6,094 bases of DNA from assembly GCA_017459485.1 (NCBI GenBank), contig JAFUCW010000367.1, forward strand, positions 1 through 6,094. Reading direction: 5' to 3'. Shown here piece after piece: positions 1 to 5,807 of the stretch (position 1 is its first letter; the number at the start of each line of letters is the position of its first letter). The position numbers and the translations under genes are program-made. This DNA is from Eggerthellaceae bacterium (GTDB lineage: Bacteria > Actinomycetota > Coriobacteriia > Coriobacteriales > Eggerthellaceae). Under the pieces are notes generated by a model. It saw only the letters and a program-made list of their open reading frames with translations. It was not told where the DNA came from and ran no database searches.

Positions 1-902
<902 letters not shown>

Positions 903-903
<1 letters not shown>

Positions 904-929
904 TTCCGACGTTCTACAAACGTCGGAAC
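903..929. terminator. Perfect hairpin in the eno / cysE convergent gap
   Basis: An 11-bp perfect inverted repeat, GTTCCGACGTT (903-913) and AACGTCGGAAC (919-929), closes a 5-nt loop, CTACA. It begins on the last base of the eno stop codon and lies in the 77-bp gap between two convergent genes, where a shared terminator is expected. No T run follows it on either strand, so it is not a classical intrinsic terminator. It could be a U-tract-less terminator, as proposed in some actinobacteria, or a 3'-end stabilising or processing hairpin. Confidence 0.5.
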
Positions 930-980
930 GTACGCATGAGACGATCTAACGCTGCAAGCGGCGGAGGCTCCCCGGTCGCC

Positions 981-1907
981 TCAATCGTCGACGGTTTCGA
1001 ACGCTTCGGGGTCGGGGGCTTTTTCGCACACGCGGACGATCACCTCTTGCCCAGCCGAGCTTACGCGTGAATTCTTGGGAACGGAGCTGGTAACGAAAAT
1101 GGAGCCAGCGATCACGCTGCCCGCCCCCACCACGGTCTCGCCGCCAAGCACGCTGGCGTTCGAGTAGATGGTCACGTTGTCTTCGATGGTCGGATGGCGC
1201 TTCACGCCACGCAACCCTTGGCCGGCGCGAGTGGACAAAGCACCAAGGGTCACACCCTGGTAGATCTTGACATGCTTGCCGATCTTGGTGGTCTCACCGA
1301 TAACCACGCCCGTGGCGTGGTCGATGAAGAAGTACTCGTCGATGTCGGCGCCCGCGTTGATGTCCACACCCGAATGGTCGTGGGCGTATTCGCTCATGAT
1401 GCGTGGAATCAGCGGCACGTCAAGCAAATAGAGCTCGTGGGCCAAGCGGTAGACGAAGATCGCGAAAAAGCCCGGATACGAAAAGATGATCTCTTCCTTG
1501 CTCTGCGCCGCAGGGTCCCCGTCGAACGCAGCCTGCACGTCGGTGAGCAGGACGCGCTGGACTTCGGGGATCCTCTCCAAGAACGTGTCTACGATGTATT
1601 CGGTGCGCTCGTTCAACTCGGCAGGATCCATAACCTGGTCGCGAAACAGCAGCGATTCGCGCACCTGCCTGCGCAACGCGTCTTCGATGCGTGTGAGCAA
1701 CTGCCCAATAAAGTAGTCGGGCTTGCCCGCCGCCACAAGGCCTTCGCTGAAGTAGCGCGGAAACAGCAGCGCGCGCAGGTCTTTGATAAGCCCAATGATC
1801 TGGCCCCTGCTGGGAAAATGGCGGTCGACGCAGTTGAAGCACAGCTCCCGTGCCTGATAGTTGTCGGCAATCCCGGAAACGATTCGGTCCATTCTCAAAA
1901 TGTCCAT
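981..1907 (-). CDS. cysE: Serine O-acetyltransferase, long N-terminal form
   Basis: Transfers acetyl from acetyl-CoA to L-serine to give O-acetylserine, the first step of cysteine synthesis, in the cytoplasm. Of 308 residues, about 1-165 are a helical N-terminal region and about 170-290 a left-handed beta-helix of hexapeptide repeats. SEYAHDHSGVDI (172-183), FFIDHATGVVIGET (193-206; the Asp-His pair 196/197 matches the catalytic pair of E. coli CysE), YQGVTLGALS and KRHP (His 238) are the family's active-site blocks. The length exceeds the roughly 270 residues of E. coli CysE, and the acidic C-terminus (ends in VDD) lacks the terminal Ile that E. coli CysE inserts into O-acetylserine sulfhydrylase. 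The ATG at 1907 is preceded by GAGAGGGG (1913-1920) at 5-nt spacing; Met6 is a less well placed alternative. It stands alone on this strand, with no sulfhydrylase gene beside it here. I found no convincing promoter. Confidence 0.95.
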   Translation of the reverse strand: MDILRMDRIVSGIADNYQARELCFNCVDRHFPSRGQIIGLIKDLRALLFPRYFSEGLVAAGKPDYFIGQLLTRIEDALRRQVRESLLFRDQVMDPAELNERTEYIVDTFLERIPEVQRVLLTDVQAAFDGDPAAQSKEEIIFSYPGFFAIFVYRLAHELYLLDVPLIPRIMSEYAHDHSGVDINAGADIDEYFFIDHATGVVIGETTKIGKHVKIYQGVTLGALSTRAGQGLRGVKRHPTIEDNVTIYSNASVLGGETVVGAGSVIAGSIFVTSSVPKNSRVSSAGQEVIVRVCEKAPDPEAFETVDD

Positions 1908-2120
1908 AGCTGCCCCTCTCGTTTGCTTTGCACAACAATACTACCATTGATGCAACCTCTACCACCGCAGGTCCGAATCGCGCGGACCCACGCAACCACA
2001 CGCTTCTTCCAAATTGCCCTCTATCCTCTCCCCTTTCCTCGAACAATACATTACAATGAAAAAAGCCGTACTTTGTACGGGAAAAAGGAAACCAATTGAG
2101 GAAAACAGTGGTGATACAAC
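1908..2120. other. Divergent intergenic region, cysE / tetR
   Basis: This 213-bp spacer holds the promoters of two divergent genes. Near the tetR gene it becomes AT-rich, with a TACAAT hexamer, an A6 run (2059-2064) and a 15-bp palindrome, listed separately. On the cysE side I see a TAGTAT-like -10 candidate without a good -35, and no leader resembling a riboswitch or T-box that I recognise. Confidence 0.6.
2052..2080 (+). promoter_or_regulatory. Possible tetR -10 box with adjacent palindrome (operator candidate)
   Basis: TACAAT at 2052-2057 fits a sigma-70 type -10, although no good -35 lies 16-18 bp upstream. Transcription would begin near 2064. Immediately there, CCGTAC (2066-2071) and GTACGG (2075-2080) form a perfect inverted repeat around TTT, a 15-bp site of the size many TetR repressors bind. 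Its position over the predicted start would suit autorepression of the regulator gene that starts 40 bp downstream. Read on the - strand, the same palindrome is followed by C and then T6, so it could instead act as a weak terminator (6-bp stem) of antisense transcription heading toward cysE. Confidence 0.4.
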
Positions 2121-2801
2121 ATGGCAAAACCCGGAGCACCCAGGAATCACACGAGGGACGAAATTCTTGACGCAGCGCAAGCCATGCTCAAAGAACACGG
2201 ATCGGAGAACTTTTCCGTGCGCGCACTTGCGAAGAACGTGGGCTTGTCGCCCATGGGGCTCTACACGTACTTCCCTTCGCGCGAATCCATCCTTGCAGCC
2301 GTGCTCGAGCGCTTCTCCCTGCCGCTGGGAATCGCGCCCGTCCCAGGAGAGTACTGGGACGAAACCGTCAAGCGCATAACGGGGAGCCTGCTCGAAGTAG
2401 TGCAGGCTCACCCTCAGACAATGCGCATCAACTACGACCTGCGAAACAGCTGGGCGCGCGCTCAGTACAAGTCCCTATACCTGATCCATCGCGACCAGGG
2501 CATGCCGGACAGCTCCTACGCGCATCTCTACTGCGGAGTCACCTCTTTCTTGGCAGGGTTCTTCAACGGCCGCATGCAATCCGCGTCGCTCCTTGAGCAA
2601 CTGGAAGCAAAAAAGCGCGAAGCCGACAGCTGGGAGCAGATTGTGCTTTCCTCGTTCACGGACACTGCCTACACCAGAGGAATCGAAATGCTGCTCCAAG
2701 CCGTCAGGAAACACTCCGCTCCCGATCCATGCGAATGGCGCACGCCCGAAAATCCCGAGGAATGGACCTGGACCGCACCAACCGAAACGGCGCTACAATA
2801 G
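2121..2801 (+). CDS. TetR/AcrR-family transcriptional regulator
   Basis: A 226-residue one-component DNA-binding regulator, within the usual 190-230 range. Residues 9-65 form the TetR_N helix-turn-helix: TRDEILDAAQAML (helix 1), FSVRALAKNVGLSPMGLYTYF (31-51, the turn and recognition helix, with the family's typical Y-x-Y-F ending) and the SRESILAAVLERF helix. The rest is a helical ligand and dimer domain of unknown specificity, ending in a Trp-rich tail (W206, W215, W217). The start is well fixed: an in-frame TGA lies at 2112-2114 and the ATG at 2121 is the first start after it. The ribosome-binding site is weak (GTGGTG at 2108-2113). A Y-family polymerase gene follows 34 bp downstream on the same strand, so the two are probably cotranscribed and this protein may control that operon. 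The inducer cannot be told from sequence. Confidence 0.93.
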   Translation: MAKPGAPRNHTRDEILDAAQAMLKEHGSENFSVRALAKNVGLSPMGLYTYFPSRESILAAVLERFSLPLGIAPVPGEYWDETVKRITGSLLEVVQAHPQTMRINYDLRNSWARAQYKSLYLIHRDQGMPDSSYAHLYCGVTSFLAGFFNGRMQSASLLEQLEAKKREADSWEQIVLSSFTDTAYTRGIEMLLQAVRKHSAPDPCEWRTPENPEEWTWTAPTETALQ

Positions 2802-2824
2802 AGGTACGAGAAGCGCGAAGCGAC

Positions 2825-2838
2825 AGGAGGTGCCCTTG
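2825..2838 (+). promoter_or_regulatory. Ribosome-binding site that fixes a TTG start for the polymerase
   Basis: A full AGGAGG at 2825-2830 stands 5 nt before TTG 2836-2838, which is in frame with the polymerase. The only other nearby in-frame candidate, GTG 2830-2832, overlaps the Shine-Dalgarno itself. The far upstream ATG at 2593 would run through the tetR gene in another frame and is not credible. Confidence 0.8.
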
Positions 2839-4152
2839 GCGGAAAGAGAGCAAGCCGCTGGGCACAAGCGAAGCTACTTGTGCATCGACCTGAAATCGTT
2901 CTACGCCTCGGTCGAGTGCATCGACCGCGGGCTCGACCCCATGACCACCGACCTGGTCGTCGCGGACCCGGAGCGCAGCGAAAAGACCATCTGCCTAGCG
3001 GTTTCGCCGTCCTTGAAGGCCCAGGGGGTGCGTAACCGCTGCCGCGTCTTCGAAATACCTGACGGAATGGACTACATCATGGCACCGCCCCGGATGCGCC
3101 GCTACATTGACTATTCCGCAGAAATATACGGCATCTACCTGAAATACATTGCAAAAGAAGACATCCACGTCTATTCGATCGACGAAGCCTTCATGGACGT
3201 GACCAGCTACCTTTCCCTCTACCAATGCACCCCGCGCGAACTGGGCCAGCGCATCCGCTCCGACGTCCTTGAAACGGTGGGCATTCCCGCTACCTGCGGC
3301 GTGGGGACCAATCTCTTCCTTGCGAAAGTGGCGCTTGACATTACCGCCAAGCACTCGCCCGACTTCTTCGGAGAACTGGACGAGGAAACCTTCAAGGAAA
3401 CGCTTTGGAACCACCGTCCCCTGGCCGACTTCTGGCGCATCGGACACCGCACCCAGGCACGGTTGGAAGCCATGGGAATCGAAACGCTTGGACAGTTGGC
3501 GCTTTTCCCCTATCCCGACAAACTCTATTCCGAGTTCGGCATAGACGCAGAGATCATGATCGACCACGCCTGGGGCATCGAGCCGGTCGAGATGCGCCAT
3601 ATAAAAGCGTACCGGCCGCAAAGCCACTCGGTCGCGACCGCGCAGGTGCTGCCGCGCGGCTACACGTTCGGCGAAGGACGCGTTATAGCACGGGAAATGG
3701 CGGACGCCGTGCACCTGCAGCTTCTCGAGCGAAACCTGGTGTGCGAAAGCGTCACGATAACCGTAGGCTACGAAAAGGACGAAAACGGCTACCTGCCCCG
3801 CCATGCGCACGGCACCGGGCACATGGGAGCGCTCACCAATTCGCAGAAAGCGATTACCGAAGCCGTGCTGGAAACCTACGACCGCTGCGTCGAAGACGAC
3901 CTTAAGGTGCGGCGCATGGGAATCTCGGCGAACAACGTGACGAAGCCGGGCACGGGTCAGCTGAGCTTGTTCGACGTGCCCGCAGGAATGGAGCAGGCAG
4001 AGCTAGACGCGGAAGCCGCTCGACAGGCAGCGGTGCTCGACGTGAAGCAGCGCTTCGGCAAAAACGCGCTTCTGCGCGGCACGGACCTTCTTCCCGCAGC
4101 CACCCAGAGGGAAAGAAATACCCAGATAGGAGGCCACAAAAGTGGCGCATGA
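2836..4152 (+). CDS. Y-family translesion DNA polymerase (UvrX/UmuC-like)
   Basis: An error-prone polymerase of the ImpB/MucB/SamB (DinB/UmuC) superfamily, 438 residues from the TTG start, which extends damaged or stalled primers at the fork. Palm and finger motifs: CIDLKSFYASVE (16-27) with catalytic Asp18 and probable steric-gate Tyr23, and YSIDEAFMDV (113-122) with the catalytic pair Asp116-Glu117. Next come CGVGTNLFLAKVA (154-166), the helix-hairpin-helix thumb around FWRIGHRTQARLEAMGI (199-215) and a little-finger domain (about 250-365). QLSLF (375-379) is a consensus beta-clamp-binding peptide. The C-terminal RERNTQIGGHKSG is the hallmark tail of UvrX/YqjW-type enzymes of Gram-positive chromosomes, phages and plasmids. 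Lys20 stands where DinB has its second Asp, as I recall for this subfamily. It lies between a TetR gene and a YolD-like gene, overlapping the latter by 11 bp. Confidence 0.95.
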   Translation: MAEREQAAGHKRSYLCIDLKSFYASVECIDRGLDPMTTDLVVADPERSEKTICLAVSPSLKAQGVRNRCRVFEIPDGMDYIMAPPRMRRYIDYSAEIYGIYLKYIAKEDIHVYSIDEAFMDVTSYLSLYQCTPRELGQRIRSDVLETVGIPATCGVGTNLFLAKVALDITAKHSPDFFGELDEETFKETLWNHRPLADFWRIGHRTQARLEAMGIETLGQLALFPYPDKLYSEFGIDAEIMIDHAWGIEPVEMRHIKAYRPQSHSVATAQVLPRGYTFGEGRVIAREMADAVHLQLLERNLVCESVTITVGYEKDENGYLPRHAHGTGHMGALTNSQKAITEAVLETYDRCVEDDLKVRRMGISANNVTKPGTGQLSLFDVPAGMEQAELDAEAARQAAVLDVKQRFGKNALLRGTDLLPAATQRERNTQIGGHKSGA

Positions 4153-4336
4153 CGACTTCACGCCTTACACGCGCGGCGGCAGTTGGCCCCCCGAGCCGCC
4201 CACAGGGCGCATGCCGCTTGAACAGCGCGCGAAGATATTCATCCCTTTCGACCCGCTCAAAGGGTTCGCCGAAGTCCTGCGCGAAAAAGAACGTGAGCTG
4301 GAAGAGAAGCACCCCGACATGAAGCCGCTGACCTAG
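4142..4336 (+). CDS. YolD-like small protein
   Basis: A 64-residue protein that starts at GTG 4142, behind AGGAGG (4128-4133) at 8-nt spacing, and overlaps the last 11 bp of the polymerase gene, so the two are very likely translationally coupled. The central stretch RMPLEQRAKIFIPFDPLKGF (residues 23-42) matches the short YolD-like pattern RM-x-LExRAxxFxPFxxLxGF/Y, followed by a charged helix, LREKERELEEKH. YolD-like proteins are regularly encoded beside UvrX/YqjW-type polymerases and have been suggested to be UmuD-like partners or regulators; their biochemical role is not settled. The N-terminus (DDFTPYTRGGSWPPEPP) is Pro- and Gly-rich and probably disordered. There is no signal peptide or membrane segment. 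Its stop codon overlaps that of the opposing sir2 gene. Confidence 0.82.
   Translation: MAHDDFTPYTRGGSWPPEPPTGRMPLEQRAKIFIPFDPLKGFAEVLREKERELEEKHPDMKPLT
4333..4336. other. Overlapping convergent stop codons (CTAG)
   Basis: TAG 4334-4336 on + ends the yolD-like gene, and TAG read from 4335 to 4333 on - ends the sir2 gene. The palindromic CTAG therefore serves both, leaving no intergenic space for a terminator, so each transcript must run into the other gene. Confidence 0.9.
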
Positions 4337-5238
4337 GGCGCTACGCAACCTTCCACCACGCACGGCCACGTACGCGCGATGTCGCCCTGGATGGCAATGC
4401 CATGGGCAACCCCGGAAGCGTCGATGGAAGCCGAGTCGAAGTTCATGCGCACGAGCACGTAGCCGCCCTCGGCAGCAATGCGCTCGAACGGGAACCGGAT
4501 GATGCCCGGCGTGTTGAACCCCACGCCCATTTCGACCAGAACCAACCCACCCGACGTAAGCGCAGACTCCAGCCACTTGGCGTAACGGTCGCGCGCAGCG
4601 CGCCAGTCGTCGTCTTCCACAAACGTGTCGTCGCTGCGCAGCCACGGCGCCATCGGGCCTGAGCACTTGGGGCACCTTGGAACAAGCGCACTGTCGGAAA
4701 TGCGCACACGCTGCCCCCCGCGCGTGTCCAGGCGGATGGCATCGACTGCCTCTTTGTTGGAGTACAGTCCGTCGTGGCAGCCGTTTTGGCATTGCATGAT
4801 GCCGTAGTCGCCCTGCGTGGCGAAGACGCGGCTCTTGGAAAAGCCCGCCTTGGCGAACTGCGCATCGACGTTGGTGGTGAGGACGAAGTGGTCCCGCGTC
4901 CGAAGATAGTCGTAGAGCTGCTCGTAGAGGGGCTGCGCAGGCGGGTTGTAACGGTTGATCCAGATGTGCTCCGCCCAATAGGCCCACTTCGATTCCTCGT
5001 CGGGGAAAGGGTAGAAGCCCGCCGAGTACATATCGGTCATGCCGTAGTAGTCAATGAAATTCTTGAAATGGCTGTTGAAACGCTCCCCGAAGTACGTCAG
5101 TCCCGCCGCGGTCGAAAGCCCTGCGCCCCCACCGATCAGGATATGGGATGCCCCTTCGAGCGCTTCGTGCGCAGCGGCAACCGCTTCCGCAAGCTCACTT
5201 TCGCTCTGCCGTGGACCGGAAAAACCAGATAACACCAT
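4333..5238 (-). CDS. SirTM-like (class M) Sir2 family protein
   Basis: A 301-residue NAD-dependent sirtuin-fold enzyme. ATG 5238 has AGGAGG (5246-5251) 7 nt upstream; upstream in-frame residues lie within the preceding gene and are ignored. Motifs: GGGAGLSTAAGL (36-47, NAD-binding GAG-x-S loop), TTNVD (121-125, the T-x-N-x-D block), TQGDYG (141-146) where ordinary sirtuins have the His-Gly catalytic motif, Cys150/154 and Cys189/192 as the likely zinc site, and GVGFNTPGIIRFPFE (238-252) as the second nucleotide-binding segment. Asn123 and Gln142 are spaced exactly as Asn118 and Gln137, which I recall for S. aureus SirTM, a protein ADP-ribosyltransferase acting on a lipoylated GcvH-like carrier. 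I therefore infer ADP-ribosylation rather than deacetylation. The gene for a small membrane protein lies just upstream (11-bp gap). No macrodomain or GcvH-like gene is seen here. Confidence 0.9.
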   Translation of the reverse strand: MVLSGFSGPRQSESELAEAVAAAHEALEGASHILIGGGAGLSTAAGLTYFGERFNSHFKNFIDYYGMTDMYSAGFYPFPDEESKWAYWAEHIWINRYNPPAQPLYEQLYDYLRTRDHFVLTTNVDAQFAKAGFSKSRVFATQGDYGIMQCQNGCHDGLYSNKEAVDAIRLDTRGGQRVRISDSALVPRCPKCSGPMAPWLRSDDTFVEDDDWRAARDRYAKWLESALTSGGLVLVEMGVGFNTPGIIRFPFERIAAEGGYVLVRMNFDSASIDASGVAHGIAIQGDIARTWPCVVEGCVAP

Positions 5239-5249
5239 GGTGCCGCCTC

Positions 5250-5636
5250 CTAGTGTTGAAGCAGAACCCAGTTGAGGAAGCGCTTCCACAAGGGGTCCTT
5301 GATCGTCTTTGCACGTACGGGCTTGAGCTTGTATGCAGGATGGTTGTGCAAAAACACCGCGCGGCAGACAAGGGTCACGCCCAAGCCGGCGGCGAACGGA
5401 AGCAAAAACGACGCCATCAGCTCCACCGCCTCCATGCGGCCCGAGTCGAGCGCGGCGTAGATGGTCGCCAACAGGAAGAACAGAGTCGCCAGTCCGAACA
5501 AGATGGTGAACAGCTTGATCAGCACCTCTTTCGCCTTGATGGGCGTGTAGCGAATGCTGATGAAGACATAAAGGGCCAGCGCCGCAACGGCAATTCCGAA
5601 GAAAATGGGAAGCAGACGTGTCAGCCGCGCGACCAT
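5250..5636 (-). CDS. Small three-helix membrane protein, unknown function
   Basis: I do not recognise a family. From ATG 5636 it has 128 residues with three hydrophobic segments, at about 7-28 (LLPIFFGIAVAALALYVFIS), 39-62 (LIKLFTILFGLATLFFLLATIY) and 74-96 (MASFLLPFAAGLGVTLVCRAVF). A basic C-terminal tail follows (YKLKPVRAKTIKDPLWKRF), so the C-terminus is probably cytoplasmic by the positive-inside rule. A GTG at 5660 would add eight residues (MRHTERIL), but only 5636 has a well-placed Shine-Dalgarno (AAGGA at 5642-5646, 5-nt spacing). The TAG stop falls inside the AGGAGG of the sir2 gene, 11 bp before its ATG. This tight packing indicates one operon and perhaps translational coupling. It is probably the first gene of the unit, behind the palindrome-bearing promoter region. 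Confidence 0.8.
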   Translation of the reverse strand: MVARLTRLLPIFFGIAVAALALYVFISIRYTPIKAKEVLIKLFTILFGLATLFFLLATIYAALDSGRMEAVELMASFLLPFAAGLGVTLVCRAVFLHNHPAYKLKPVRAKTIKDPLWKRFLNWVLLQH

Positions 5637-5715
5637 AAGGATCCTTTCCGTGTGTCGCACTTACTCTACCACTTAATGCACATTTTCGCGAAGGCCGGAG
5701 AAAGCTTGCCAACTA

Positions 5716-5735
5716 TTTGTACAATTTAGTACAAA
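5716..5735. promoter_or_regulatory. Inverted repeat 7-6-7, probable operator
   Basis: TTTGTAC (5716-5722) and GTACAAA (5729-5735) are perfect inverted arms separated by AATTTA. The spacing puts the half-sites 13 bp apart centre to centre, a size that suits a dimeric regulator. The right arm overlaps the -10 candidate of the - strand operon, so binding would be expected to repress it. Confidence 0.5.
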
Positions 5736-5756
5736 ACGAAATAACTATCTTATCAA
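5728..5756 (-). promoter_or_regulatory. Candidate promoter of the membrane protein-sir2 operon
   Basis: Read on the - strand, TTGATA (5756-5751) and TGTACT (5733-5728) are separated by exactly 17 bp, with 5 of 6 and 4 of 6 matches to the sigma-70 consensus. Transcription would begin near 5721 and leave a leader of about 85 nt before ATG 5636. Confidence 0.35.
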
Positions 5757-5780
5757 TTAGTGTATAAGAGGTATCATAAT
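5750..5780 (+). promoter_or_regulatory. Candidate promoter of the araC-type gene
   Basis: TTATCA (5750-5755) is followed after 16 bp by TATCAT (5772-5777), or after 19 bp by CATAAT (5775-5780). Another possible -10, TATAAG, lies at 5763-5768. The start would lie near 5785, shortly before the ribosome-binding site GAGG (5799-5802). The elements are weak, and the AT-rich setting makes chance matches likely. Confidence 0.3.
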
Positions 5781-5807
5781 AGTACGATTTGGGATGATGA
5801 GGTAATC

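Larger units (their letters stand above)
5637..5807. other. AT-rich divergent regulatory region, membrane-protein/sir2 operon and araC-type gene
   Basis: This 171-bp spacer separates the - strand operon from the + strand AraC-type gene. Bases 5711-5800 are strikingly AT-rich against the GC-rich genes. They hold the palindrome at 5716-5735 and candidate promoters for both directions whose -35 boxes overlap near 5750-5756. Bases 5637-5646 form a 10-bp palindrome, AAGGATCCTT, that contains the ribosome-binding site of the membrane-protein gene. Confidence 0.6.

Noticed and set aside
964..982. Second hairpin (GAGGC/GCCTC, 9-nt loop) at the cysE stop codon
   Set aside because: A 5-bp stem with a large loop and no T run is expected by chance in GC-rich DNA.
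1194..2099. Long + strand open frame of 301 codons opposite cysE
   Set aside because: It is a shadow of the clearly identified serine acetyltransferase; its translation has no recognisable domain and it runs through the divergent promoter region.
2056..2379. Alternative + strand frame with ATG 2056 upstream of and overlapping tetR (leader peptide idea)
   Set aside because: No Shine-Dalgarno before the ATG, and its Pro/Arg/Ser-rich translation within tetR looks like a shadow.
2769..2799. Promoter inside the tetR 3' end for the polymerase (TACAAT 2794-2799 with TGGACC 2769-2774)
   Set aside because: The 19-bp spacer and poor -35, within coding sequence, are too weak to report, although an internal promoter cannot be excluded.
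2995..3822. 275-codon - strand open frame opposite the polymerase
   Set aside because: Antisense shadow of a conserved polymerase, with no ribosome-binding site or known motif seen.
3902..4987. 361-codon - strand open frame across the polymerase 3' end, the yolD-like gene and part of sir2
   Set aside because: It is out of frame with sir2, Arg/Pro/Ala-rich as GC-rich shadow frames are, and conflicts with three well-supported genes.
5239..5712. N-terminal extension of the sirtuin to about 459 residues
   Set aside because: The extension would overlap the membrane-protein gene out of frame, and the ATG at 5238 has an ideal AGGAGG. The extension is not sirtuin-like.
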